Assembly: GCF_000421165.1 (NCBI RefSeq)
Contig: NZ_ATWI01000011.1
Location: forward strand, 1 to 64,000
DNA length: 64,000 bases
Reading direction: 5' to 3'
Source: Marinobacter daepoensis DSM 16072
Lineage (GTDB): Bacteria > Pseudomonadota > Gammaproteobacteria > Pseudomonadales > Oleiphilaceae
Under the pieces are notes generated by a model, which worked only from the letters and a program-made list of their open reading frames with translations, was not told the DNA's origin and made no database searches. This document shows positions 18,635-26,363 of the stretch, in pieces (within the stretch, counting starts at the first letter, position 1; each line of letters opens with the position of its first letter). The position numbers were made by a program, and so were the translations under genes.

Positions 18635-20233
18635 GTGCCTACAGCAGCGGAGTTTACCGAGACGTTGAACCGCGGTGACCACCTGAAGCTCATTCGGGAT
18701 TGGGCCGATGTTGTATTTCACACCGTGTTCGTTAGAAAGCACCCGGGGCTTGAGTTGCCCGCATTACATTCGGTTGAGGGGCACCAGAGTTTCATGGCAA
18801 GCCCGGATGCAAATGCAATTCTCAGGGCCTTGGATGACTTTGCTATCCCGGACGGTGCGGACGTCTTTATTAAGTCTGAACCGTTGCGAGAGCTGGCCAG
18901 AAACGCATATATGCTGGGGGCCTGGCTGACCTGGCCTGGTGCCGGTATCGTCATGAACCGCTCACTCATGGAACTGTTGGGGATGAATGCCCTGATACCT
19001 GTGCGTGGTGGGCAAGAGCGGTTGTACCAGGCGCAGGTTTATTCGGTTCAGGGCGAGAGCCGTGAGGGGCGTTCGGCGGACGTCAGGTCGCAAGCCTGGA
19101 AGGTCAGCGGTGTTTCTGTCGAAACCGGGTTGACGCTTACTGATGAATTCCTGGTCTATGACGACGGCAAGTTCCTTCTTTTTGACGTGGATGGTGGCGC
19201 GGTTCCTGCTCCCCGCCTCCGTATGAGAAGTCAGTTAGACTCAGATGAAAAGGTGCTATTCGATACCTGGGACCGGCCGGTTTACGATTTTGAGGCGTTG
19301 ACCCGAGGCGAAGAGGACGCGGTTGATGATCCCGCCCATGATACCTATGTTCCCTATCCCTCATTGCTTGATGAGGCATTGCTGAAGTCTTTCCGTGAAC
19401 TTGAGCGGGCAGTTAACAATGAGATTATGCCCGATTCAAGCCGGCTTCAGCTGGAAGTTAGCAAAGATGAGGTTTTTGCTGAAGTTGAGGCCCCCGGCGC
19501 CGACTGCCTGGATCGCGTTGAGGGCCGTAAATTCTGGATTGTTTTCGAGGACCACCCCGATTGGTGTTTGTGGCTGGGTGGGGGTGGCCTGGCATTGACC
19601 GACTACTCCGATGAGGTCTGGTTGCCTGGCTCAACCGGTCGCCATGAGGTGCCAGAGCCTTTACGCCTGAAAGTAGTTCGGGCCATTGCCTGGACGTTAT
19701 TCTGGAAGGGGCGTGAGCCAGGCACTCGTGTGTCGCTTTTCCCCGGCCAGTTTGGGGGGCTGAGGCCTTTTCGGCCGGACAATCTGGACCGGATCTTCCA
19801 TCCGTCGCTGGAGGATACCCGTTTCCCGGTGCTGGCTTCCATGCCTTGCAGTACCAAACAGGTCCCTGTGCTGGTGCACGGTGAGGTGCCCGAAGGTTAC
19901 GTGATTGAAGTGCTGGAACAGCTGAAAGTGCCAGCATCCGACCTTCCCCGGGGAATACCCCGTCGAGATAGCTTGCTCTTGAACGGTGCGGTTCACTTTT
20001 GCTCGATGTGTGGCCCTATTGTGATACCCAAGGCCGCTGTTGAGTTTCCCGATGAATGGTACACCGGTATTCGAACCTCCAACACGCAGCTCATTTCCGA
20101 TTTCAAAACATATCTGGGTGGCTCGTCCCAAGGTAAGCCTGCACCGGACAAAGATCCTGATAGCCCGGGTGCTGTGATCGGCATCTGTCTCGGTGTTATT
20201 GCCCTCGTGTTGATGTTTGTTCTGGTGCTGTAA
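18635..20233 (+). CDS. Tail-anchored protein of unknown family, copy 1
   Basis: A 532-residue protein that I cannot place in a family. It is soluble except for one C-terminal hydrophobic segment (the last 20 residues, GICLGVIALVLMFVLVL), so it is probably tail-anchored with the bulk in the cytoplasm. It is a divergent paralogue of the protein at 26364-27992: the two share the ending EFPDEWYTGIR/DCPEQWYSGTR, the stretch FPVLASM/YPYLARM before V-PV-V-GE, and the tail anchor. GTG at 18635 is chosen because AAGGAAG lies 8 bases upstream and it aligns with the start of the paralogue; ATG at 18614 would add seven residues. It ends the YqiJ-flotillin-ATPase unit and is convergent with the second SPFH gene. 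Confidence 0.7.
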   Translation: MPTAAEFTETLNRGDHLKLIRDWADVVFHTVFVRKHPGLELPALHSVEGHQSFMASPDANAILRALDDFAIPDGADVFIKSEPLRELARNAYMLGAWLTWPGAGIVMNRSLMELLGMNALIPVRGGQERLYQAQVYSVQGESREGRSADVRSQAWKVSGVSVETGLTLTDEFLVYDDGKFLLFDVDGGAVPAPRLRMRSQLDSDEKVLFDTWDRPVYDFEALTRGEEDAVDDPAHDTYVPYPSLLDEALLKSFRELERAVNNEIMPDSSRLQLEVSKDEVFAEVEAPGADCLDRVEGRKFWIVFEDHPDWCLWLGGGGLALTDYSDEVWLPGSTGRHEVPEPLRLKVVRAIAWTLFWKGREPGTRVSLFPGQFGGLRPFRPDNLDRIFHPSLEDTRFPVLASMPCSTKQVPVLVHGEVPEGYVIEVLEQLKVPASDLPRGIPRRDSLLLNGAVHFCSMCGPIVIPKAAVEFPDEWYTGIRTSNTQLISDFKTYLGGSSQGKPAPDKDPDSPGAVIGICLGVIALVLMFVLVL

Positions 20234-20266
20234 GACTCCGGGTTCCTCACCCCAGGCTTGTGGCTG

Positions 20267-20292
20267 GAGTGTGGCCGGCGGAGGCCACACTC
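20267..20292. terminator. Hairpin between convergent genes
   Basis: GAGTGTGGCC (20267-20276) pairs with GGCCACACTC (20283-20292) around a 6-base loop. It lies between two convergent stops and could serve both directions. There is no T run, so termination strength is uncertain. Confidence 0.5.
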
Positions 20293-20308
20293 TCAGGGCA
20301 TGTAGTGG

Positions 20309-21715
20309 TCAGGGTGCTATTGTGGTGTTCGCTCTGCGTAACTGCTCCATAGCGCCAAGGCTGGTAAATACTTCCAGACTACTGACCGGGCTGCCGCTGC
20401 CGTCTGACCCCACGTAGTAATCCGGCATATCGATGGTCACGTCCTTCAGGGCCGGATACATCACCTGGGCGATATCGCGCTGAATCTCAGCCATGTAGAT
20501 ATCCCGTGCTGCCTGTTTGGCCAGCAGGTGAGCCTTGGCCACTTCGGCTTCTGCCATGCCTTGCTCGCGAATGGCTTTTGCGGCGTAGGTGGCGGCATCG
20601 GCGTTGGCTTTCTGGATATCCCGTTCCGCAATTGAGATCTCCAGTTGCTTTTGCTTCTCCAGCACGGCTACGGCTTTTTCTTTCTCTTTTCGGACCGTCT
20701 CCAGTTCCGCCTGCTGGCGTTCCATTTCCACTTCCTTCTGTTTGGAAATAATCGCCAGTTCCTTGCTGCGCTGGGCATCCTGAATCGCCCGGGCCTTTTC
20801 AATCTCTTTTTCCAGTTGGGCGGTCTTGGCTTCAGCCCGTGCCGTTTCCTGAGCCTGGATGGCCGTGATTCGTTTGGCCACCAGGTCTTTCTTCTTAACC
20901 AGCAGCTCATCCAGGCGTTTCTCCGGCAGGGGACGGCCAATGGTCACCTGTCGCACCTGAATACCATAGGCATCCAATGGGTTGGCGATGCGCTTCGGCT
21001 GGCCGGTGGCGTTCTGCAGGATGATGTTTTTCCAGACTAGCTGAACCTTTCGTTCAAGCCGGTCGCCATCATCGTTCGTGGAGGAAACCGCGGCAAGATC
21101 GGTTTGTTCCACTTCCACCTGTCGCCGTTCGGTTTCATAAAGGCCGTTCTGCAGCTGGTCTTCCAGTTGCACCTTGAATTTGTTCAGGCCGCCCTGGAAG
21201 AACTCCTCGCCGGTGTACTGGGTGGCTGTCACGACGGTTACGTTCTTGGCGTTTTTGATCAACAGGGAGTCGATCAGATTGTCATAGCTCCGGAATTCCC
21301 GGTGCATGGCCACGATTTTTTCAGGGTCAGACGATAGCCGGAAGCGGAACGTAGCTGGGATGCGGGCGGTGTAAGTATCGGCAAACTGAACTTCGACCTC
21401 CCCCAACTGGCGTGTGGAGCGGATCTTCTCGCCGCTTTCCTGATTGCCAAAGCTCAACGTCATGGCCTGATTGTAGGTGTAGACGTTTGAGAAAAACGGA
21501 ACTTTAAAATGTACGCCGGGTTCGGTGAAAACCCGGATACTGCCGAACAGGGTGTCCTGAACCACGTAGGTGTAGCCCAGCTCGGTGGTAAAGAACGAGG
21601 ACATGGCCAGAAAAACGGCGAACAACGAGCTTGCGATGGCCAGAAGGTATTTTTTCAGGTTAGGAATGAGTGGAGAAACCCATTTCTCCTTCCTTGAGAC
21701 TGCCGAGGCATCCAT
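20309..21715 (-). CDS. SPFH/band-7 (prohibitin-like) membrane protein
   Basis: A 468-residue protein with one membrane helix (about 22-46), an SPFH/band-7 domain (about 50-270: VVQDTLFGSIRVFTEPGVHFKVPF, cited in part) and a charged coiled coil (about 275-400), ending in a soluble tail. It differs from the flotillin at 11226: the helix is preceded by 20 soluble residues and the coiled coil is shorter, closer to prohibitin or HflK-type proteins. AGGAG precedes the ATG by 6 bases. It is transcribed alone from a 200-base divergent region shared with the glycerophosphodiesterase gene. Presence of two SPFH proteins in one locus suggests two microdomain types or a mixed scaffold; that part is inference. 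Confidence 0.88.
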   Translation of the reverse strand: MDASAVSRKEKWVSPLIPNLKKYLLAIASSLFAVFLAMSSFFTTELGYTYVVQDTLFGSIRVFTEPGVHFKVPFFSNVYTYNQAMTLSFGNQESGEKIRSTRQLGEVEVQFADTYTARIPATFRFRLSSDPEKIVAMHREFRSYDNLIDSLLIKNAKNVTVVTATQYTGEEFFQGGLNKFKVQLEDQLQNGLYETERRQVEVEQTDLAAVSSTNDDGDRLERKVQLVWKNIILQNATGQPKRIANPLDAYGIQVRQVTIGRPLPEKRLDELLVKKKDLVAKRITAIQAQETARAEAKTAQLEKEIEKARAIQDAQRSKELAIISKQKEVEMERQQAELETVRKEKEKAVAVLEKQKQLEISIAERDIQKANADAATYAAKAIREQGMAEAEVAKAHLLAKQAARDIYMAEIQRDIAQVMYPALKDVTIDMPDYYVGSDGSGSPVSSLEVFTSLGAMEQLRRANTTIAP

Positions 21716-21772
21716 TCGAGACTCCTGATGATATTTGGGGCGACCGAATGTACCTGAGTGTCAGCATGGCTC

Positions 21773-21833
21773 TGTAGGAAAAAGAGTCAGATTTTTGTAG
21801 GAAATGACTGCAGGTGATCAATTTTGAACCTGC
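21773..21833. repeat. Direct and inverted repeats in the SPFH/GDPD divergent region
   Basis: TGTAGGAAA occurs at 21773-21781 and again at 21796-21804, 23 bases apart, followed by an inverted repeat GCAGGT (21810-21815) / ACCTGC (21828-21833). They lie 60-120 bases upstream of the leftward SPFH gene and could be binding sites for a regulator. Confidence 0.4.
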
Positions 21834-21844
21834 TGGTCAAAAAA

Positions 21845-21862
21845 ACGTCATGCTCCGGTCAT
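21845..21862 (+). promoter_or_regulatory. Possible PhoB box upstream of glycerophosphodiesterase
   Basis: ACGTCAT (21845-21851) and CGGTCAT (21856-21862) form an 11-base-period direct repeat resembling the CTGTCAT-N4-CTGTCAT Pho box (5/7 and 6/7 matches). It ends 53 bases before the start codon of a gene type often controlled by phosphate starvation. Confidence 0.4.
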
Positions 21863-21915
21863 GGCTCATGTGAACACTAACAGGGCAGTTACGTTCATTT
21901 CACAAGGAGCAGGTT

Positions 21916-23238
21916 ATGAAGTTGCGCGTTTTAACCGGGTTGGTATTGAGTACGCTGGTGGCCGGAGCCGCCTATGGTAAGACGGATCGTCATGACGTAC
22001 CGGGCTGGCAACCGCCAGGACAGGAGAAGCGTCAGGGAGCCGGATCATGGGGGGGCAAGCCCGCTCACAAAGCGTCAGGCACTCAGTCCGTGCAGGTCGG
22101 GGCGCGGCCCTACTGGCTGGTGGACAATATGGATGAAGGGCCACTGAAGGAACAGCTGGAGTCCTGCAAGGTGACGAACTTTCGCTCGTCCGACTTTTCA
22201 ATCGGCCATCGGGGCGCACCGTTGCAGTTTCCGGAACATACCCGCGAATCCTACGTTGCAGCTGCCAGAATGGGAGCGGGTATTCTTGAGTGCGATGTGG
22301 CGTTCACCAAGGATCGTGAACTGGTATGTCGTCATGCCCAGAACGACCTCCATACCACCACCAACATTGTGACCATTCCCGAGCTGAACGCAAAATGCAC
22401 CCAGCCGTTTGTGCCGGCAGATCCGGAAGCGGGCACTCCGGCGAAGGCCGAATGCCGCACCAGTGACATCACGCTCGCGGAGTTCAAACGCCTTGAGGGC
22501 AAGATGGACGCCTATGACCCCATGGCCACCACGCCGGAAGAGTTCGTGGGTGGAACAGCCGACTGGCGCACAGATCTCTATGCCAGCCGCGGCACTTTGC
22601 TCAGCCATCGTGAAAGTATCGAGTTGTTCAAGTCGCTGGGTGTGAAATTTACACCGGAGCTCAAATCGCCGGTGGTGGACATGCCCTTTGACGGCGATTA
22701 CAGCCAGCAGGATTACGCCCGTCAGATGATTCAGGATTACCGGGATGCGGGTGTGCGCCCGGAGGATGTCTGGCCGCAGTCCTTTAACCTTGATGATGTG
22801 CTGTTCTGGGTTAATGAAACCCCTCGTTTCGGCAAGCAGGCAGTGTTCCTGGATCAATCACCGATCACTCCGGAAACAGCCTCACTGGCATACATGGAGA
22901 GTCTGAAAGCCCGTGGTGTCAATGTGCTTGCACCGGCACTCTGGAAGATGCTGGCACTGGATAGCTACGGCGAGATTGTTCCGTCTGAGTACGCCCGGAA
23001 TGCCCGGGTGGCTGGTCTGGACATGATTGCCTGGTCGATTGAGCGCAGTGGCCCGCTGGAAACTGGCGGTGGCTGGTACTACCAGACGGTGAATGACGCC
23101 ATCAATAATGACGGAGATGTGCTGAACGTCATTGATGTCCTGGCTCAGGATGTTGGTGTGATCGGGATTTTCTCGGACTGGCCTGCGACCACGACCTTCT
23201 ACGCCAACTGCATGAACGGTAAGCAGGGACGGCGCTAA
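21916..23238 (+). CDS. Periplasmic glycerophosphodiester phosphodiesterase (GlpQ-like)
   Basis: A 440-residue exported enzyme that hydrolyses glycerophosphodiesters to glycerol-3-phosphate and an alcohol. A signal peptide (about 1-21, ending AYG) is followed by a Gly/Lys-rich linker. The GDPD TIM-barrel has the family residues in order: HRG (98-100), PEHT (106-109), E125 and D127 in ECDV, and H140 in CRHA. The length exceeds that of GlpQ by about 80 residues, mostly in the N-terminal linker and an insert near 150-210. AAGGAG precedes the ATG by 6 bases. A possible PhoB box lies upstream. A perfect 15-base hairpin follows the stop. Such enzymes salvage phospholipid head groups, which fits the envelope-maintenance setting. 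Confidence 0.9.
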   Translation: MKLRVLTGLVLSTLVAGAAYGKTDRHDVPGWQPPGQEKRQGAGSWGGKPAHKASGTQSVQVGARPYWLVDNMDEGPLKEQLESCKVTNFRSSDFSIGHRGAPLQFPEHTRESYVAAARMGAGILECDVAFTKDRELVCRHAQNDLHTTTNIVTIPELNAKCTQPFVPADPEAGTPAKAECRTSDITLAEFKRLEGKMDAYDPMATTPEEFVGGTADWRTDLYASRGTLLSHRESIELFKSLGVKFTPELKSPVVDMPFDGDYSQQDYARQMIQDYRDAGVRPEDVWPQSFNLDDVLFWVNETPRFGKQAVFLDQSPITPETASLAYMESLKARGVNVLAPALWKMLALDSYGEIVPSEYARNARVAGLDMIAWSIERSGPLETGGGWYYQTVNDAINNDGDVLNVIDVLAQDVGVIGIFSDWPATTTFYANCMNGKQGRR

Positions 23239-23247
23239 AAAGCTGAG

Positions 23248-23281
23248 AGGCACGGAACCCTGTACCCAGGGTTCCGTGCCT
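23248..23281 (+). terminator. Perfect 15-bp hairpin after the GDPD gene
   Basis: The arms 23248-23262 and 23267-23281 are exactly complementary over 15 bases with a 4-base loop. There is no T run after it, so it may protect the 3' end of the mRNA or act with Rho rather than terminate intrinsically. Confidence 0.55.
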
Positions 23282-23367
23282 GCACAGTATGCCTCTGAAC
23301 ATCCGGGGCCATTTGGCGTATCATGCCCGCCTCATACACCGACTGTATTCATGAAAGGGAGCCCACC

Positions 23368-23805
23368 ATGATCTGGACTGTCTATCTTTCCGGGGAAATT
23401 CATACCGACTGGCGGGAACAGATTGCCGCTGGTGCAGAGGCTGCAGGCCTTCCGGTAGAGTTTACCTCTGCCAACACTGACCACGAATCCAGCGATGCCG
23501 CCGGTGATTTTCTGGGTAAGCCGGAGAGCGGCTTCTGGCGTGACCACCAATCTTCCAAGGTGAACGCCATTCGTACCAAAACGTTGCTGGAGCAGTGCGA
23601 CCTGGCGGTTATCCGGTTTGGCGATAAATACAAACAGTGGAACGCGGCGTTTGATGCCGGATACTGTGCTGCCATGGGCACGCCCTACATTACGCTGCAC
23701 GACGAAGACATTGTGCACCCGCTCAAGGAAGTGGATGCCGCAGCCATGGCCTGGGCGAAAACGCCGGAACAGGTTGTTGAACTGCTGAAGTATGTGACGG
23801 GCTGA
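23368..23805 (+). CDS. YtoQ family protein
   Basis: A 145-residue cytoplasmic protein. The N-terminus (VYLSGEIHTDWREQI) and the central EQCDLAVIRFGDKYKQWNAAFD stretch, cited in part, match the YtoQ family, which is related to nucleoside 2-deoxyribosyltransferase-like folds. No enzymatic activity has been settled for the family as far as I know. ATG at 23368 is chosen because GGGAG lies 6 bases before it; an upstream in-frame start at 23323 would add 15 unrelated residues. It stands between the GDPD gene and the DNA ligase gene on the same strand, 48 bases from the ligase. Confidence 0.85.
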   Translation: MIWTVYLSGEIHTDWREQIAAGAEAAGLPVEFTSANTDHESSDAAGDFLGKPESGFWRDHQSSKVNAIRTKTLLEQCDLAVIRFGDKYKQWNAAFDAGYCAAMGTPYITLHDEDIVHPLKEVDAAAMAWAKTPEQVVELLKYVTG

Positions 23806-23853
23806 CCGGGCGCAGGACGCTCGTATACAGGATGTAAAAAAGGGCAAAGGATT

Positions 23854-24732
23854 ATGCCACGCTGCACGACCGGTTTTGCCAGGGCTGTTGCCCTGGCAAG
23901 CCATCTTTTCTGCTTTCTGGCGTTTCTGCCAGCGCTAGCCCTGGCACAGACACCGGCCATCCCTCTGGCAAACGTCTATCATCAGGGTGTGAATCTCCAG
24001 GGATACTGGGTCAGCGAAAAACTGGATGGTGTCAGAGCCTACTGGGACGGTGACAAACTTTGGTCCCGGGGTGGTCATGTATATGCCGCGCCTGAGTGGT
24101 TTGTGGCGCATTTCCCGGAACACCCGATGGACGGTGAATTGTGGAGTGGCCGGGGCCGTTTTGCAGAGCTGTCCGGGGTGGTACGCAAGTCCAGGCCCGA
24201 GGATAGGGAGTGGCGAGAGGTCCGGTTCCATGTATTCGATATACCCGCAGAAGGGGTGCCTTTTGAGCAACGCTATCGGCGTCTGAAATCTCTGGTGCGT
24301 AATGCAGGATCCCGGTATCTGGCTGTGGTGAACCAGAGCCCGGTCGAGAGCCATCAGGTTTTGATGGCGAAGCTGGAAAGAGCCGTTGATGAGGGGGCCG
24401 AAGGCCTGATGCTGAAACGCAAGGCCGGTCTGTACCGGGCGGGCCGTTCAGACGACCTTCTCAAGGTAAAACAGCACCAGGATGCCGAAGCAACCGTGGT
24501 TGGTTATCGTCCCGGAAACGGCAAATACGATGGGATGATGGGGGCGTTGGAGGTTGAGCTGGATGACGGACGCCGGTTTCGGTTGGGCACGGGGTTCAGT
24601 GAGGCTGAGCGACAGAACCCACCCCCGGTTGGTGCCAGAGTGACGTTCCGGTATCGCGGGCTTACGGCAACGGGATTGCCCCGGTTTGCCAGTTTCCAGC
24701 GAATCCGGAATGACGAACCGGAGCGGAGGTAA
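23854..24732 (+). CDS. ligE: Exported ATP-dependent DNA ligase, LigE type
   Basis: A 292-residue minimal DNA ligase with an N-terminal signal peptide (about 1-31, ending ALA), so it should act in the periplasm. Motif I is SEKLDGVRAYW with nucleophile K56. Later motifs include DGELW (motif III region), EGLMLKRK (motif IV) and DLLKVKQ (motif V). An OB-fold follows from about 205. There is no DNA-binding extension, as expected for LigE enzymes, which seal nicks in incoming or extracellular DNA. The annotated start gives a clean signal peptide. Its stop is 1 base short of the convergent retropepsin-like gene, so the two 3' ends meet. Confidence 0.9.
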   Translation: MPRCTTGFARAVALASHLFCFLAFLPALALAQTPAIPLANVYHQGVNLQGYWVSEKLDGVRAYWDGDKLWSRGGHVYAAPEWFVAHFPEHPMDGELWSGRGRFAELSGVVRKSRPEDREWREVRFHVFDIPAEGVPFEQRYRRLKSLVRNAGSRYLAVVNQSPVESHQVLMAKLERAVDEGAEGLMLKRKAGLYRAGRSDDLLKVKQHQDAEATVVGYRPGNGKYDGMMGALEVELDDGRRFRLGTGFSEAERQNPPPVGARVTFRYRGLTATGLPRFASFQRIRNDEPERR

Positions 24733-24733
24733 C

Positions 24734-25333
24734 TCAGGGCTCTACCGCCTCACTGGTCTTGGCCAGTTCTTCCAGTGTGCTGTACTCACACTCGTTCTCC
24801 ACCATGAAGCTGAGGGCGGAATCAATCAGGATGTTGTCGTCACGCATGAAGCGCCGTCCCAGGAGAACCGGGTAGGAAAACTTGCCCCGGTCGGTCAGTG
24901 AAAACTGGGTTTCGTGGGGTTTTCCTCCAATACAGAATTCCATTTTGACGACGTAACGGCGCTGAGAAGGGGCGCCCTTACGTTTGATCAGCACGGTTCG
25001 GTAAACCGGACGCTCAAATTCCAGAATAACTTCCTCATGTTCCAGATTGCCTTCGGTAGGCTGATCTTTGTGATCGCCAAGCGGCAACTGGAATCTGACC
25101 CAGTCTTCATTGTCTTTCTGGAATCGCTCAACGTTCACCGCGTGCAGGGACGACGTTTTGGCGCCAGTGTCCAGGCGGGCTTTCAGCCGGATACCGGTTT
25201 CCCCCATGACCACCCATTCCACGAAGCCCATGATTTCCGGGTCTGGCTTCACTTCCTCAGTCGTTTCCGCCAGCGCTGGAGCGGTGGAAAAAAACAGGCT
25301 TAACAGGGCAATGGTTATGACGACAGGTCGCAT
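24734..25333 (-). CDS. Exported retropepsin-like aspartic peptidase (COG4067, Zn_protease family name)
   Basis: A 199-residue protein with a signal peptide (about 1-24, ending ALA). The central LDTGAKTSSLHA motif is the retropepsin-type DTGA signature of the family once called ATP-dependent zinc protease. The domain ends with the usual YPVLLGRRFM stretch. These proteins are often encoded beside ATP-grasp peptide ligases, and one of the same superfamily lies 5 kb away here (30542). ATG at 25333 is chosen because GAGGA precedes it; the GTG at 25348 overlaps that site. It could trim or remove peptides added by the ligase; that is inference. A 301-base region separates it from the divergent outer-membrane gene. 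Confidence 0.82.
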   Translation of the reverse strand: MRPVVITIALLSLFFSTAPALAETTEEVKPDPEIMGFVEWVVMGETGIRLKARLDTGAKTSSLHAVNVERFQKDNEDWVRFQLPLGDHKDQPTEGNLEHEEVILEFERPVYRTVLIKRKGAPSQRRYVVKMEFCIGGKPHETQFSLTDRGKFSYPVLLGRRFMRDDNILIDSALSFMVENECEYSTLEELAKTSEAVEP

Positions 25334-25634
25334 CGGTAAATTCCTCACGTTACTCCGGGTGAATGCTCAGGCCGAAACGGGTTATAAGGCGAAGAGTAAC
25401 AGGGGGAGGGCATGGTTGCCCTTGCCGGCAGATTACCATTCGTTGAGCCGGAGAGTCGCCATTCTGCGAGGCATTTCCGGCAGATGAAATGACAGGAATG
25501 TGAAGAAATCTTAGTCCGGTTTTAACCCCATAACCGGACATTCCTCGTTAGGGTGGTTTTACGCAATCGGGAAACACGATTTCCGGTTGATTGTTTTGAC
25601 GAATGGAAAACCCAACCACAGAGGAAAACGCGTT
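25334..25634. other. 301-base intergenic region between divergent peptidase and beta-barrel genes
   Basis: No gene was found. An inverted repeat GTCCGGTT (25514-25521) / AACCGGAC (25532-25539) with a 10-base centre lies about 100 bases upstream of the beta-barrel gene and may be an operator or leader hairpin. The last 60 bases are AT-richer and contain TTGACG, but no convincing paired -10 was seen. Confidence 0.5.
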
Positions 25635-26213
25635 ATGAGCTATAAAGCCAATTTTGCGTGCGCAACTGTCCTGACCGCTGCTGTCTTCACCGCTCCGGCT
25701 GTTTGGGCCCAGGACGATGTGAGCCGAGACCGGTCCGGACCGTACATCAGTGGTAGTTATGGGGGATACAAAGCCCACAACGGAGAGTTTGAAGACGAAA
25801 ACGACATGCTCGGTGCAGCCTTGGGCTATCAGTTTAATGAGTTTTTTGCACTGGAAGCGGAATACATCGACTTCGGAAACTTCGGTGACGACGACGTGGA
25901 AGGCAAGCTGAAAGGTGCAGGGCTGAGTGCCATTGGTCGTCTGCCACTGACCGACAGCTTTGGTGTGTATGCCAAAGCCGGTGCATTCGCGTCTGCGTTC
26001 GATGTGGACGCGTTTGACGAAAGTGAAACCTATGATGAGGTTAATCCGTTTGTAGGCGCCGGGGTGGATTTTCGGGTCACCGAACACCTGACCGCGTTCG
26101 CCGAATACAACCGATATAACGTTGAAATTGATGAAGACGACTTCAACGGTCAGGTAACGAATGATGGTCCGGATTTTGATACCGGGCGTGTCGGCCTGAA
26201 GTATCAGTTCTGA
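25635..26213 (+). CDS. Outer-membrane beta-barrel protein, OmpA-like/OmpW-like small porin
   Basis: A 192-residue exported protein. A signal peptide (about 1-25, ending VWA) is followed by an acidic eight-stranded barrel with alternating aromatic strands (YISGSYGGYKAH, LGYQFNEFF, YAKAGAF, FAEYNRYNV) and the C-terminal F ending LKYQF typical of outer-membrane proteins. It has no peptidoglycan-binding domain. Acidic loops (DVDAFDESETYDE) are notable. GAGGAA lies 8 bases before the ATG. It is followed by a strong intrinsic terminator and is probably transcribed alone. The family is broad, so function cannot be narrowed. Confidence 0.85.
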   Translation: MSYKANFACATVLTAAVFTAPAVWAQDDVSRDRSGPYISGSYGGYKAHNGEFEDENDMLGAALGYQFNEFFALEAEYIDFGNFGDDDVEGKLKGAGLSAIGRLPLTDSFGVYAKAGAFASAFDVDAFDESETYDEVNPFVGAGVDFRVTEHLTAFAEYNRYNVEIDEDDFNGQVTNDGPDFDTGRVGLKYQF

Positions 26214-26233
26214 TCGGCCCCAGGGATAACCCG

Positions 26234-26266
26234 AAAAGCGCAGCCACTGAGGCTGCGCTTTTTTTT
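26234..26266 (+). terminator. Intrinsic terminator after the beta-barrel gene
   Basis: AGCGCAGCC (26237-26245) pairs with GGCTGCGCT (26251-26259) around ACTGA, extended by A-T pairs, followed by a run of eight T. It is the clearest Rho-independent terminator in the window. Confidence 0.9.
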
Positions 26267-26363
26267 GCGAAAGCCATACGGTTGGCGCCACTGCGGTGAT
26301 GATTTGATTTCAATAACGTATGATCCAGCCCCATGATTAACCAATAAGGACGGAGCGGGATTC

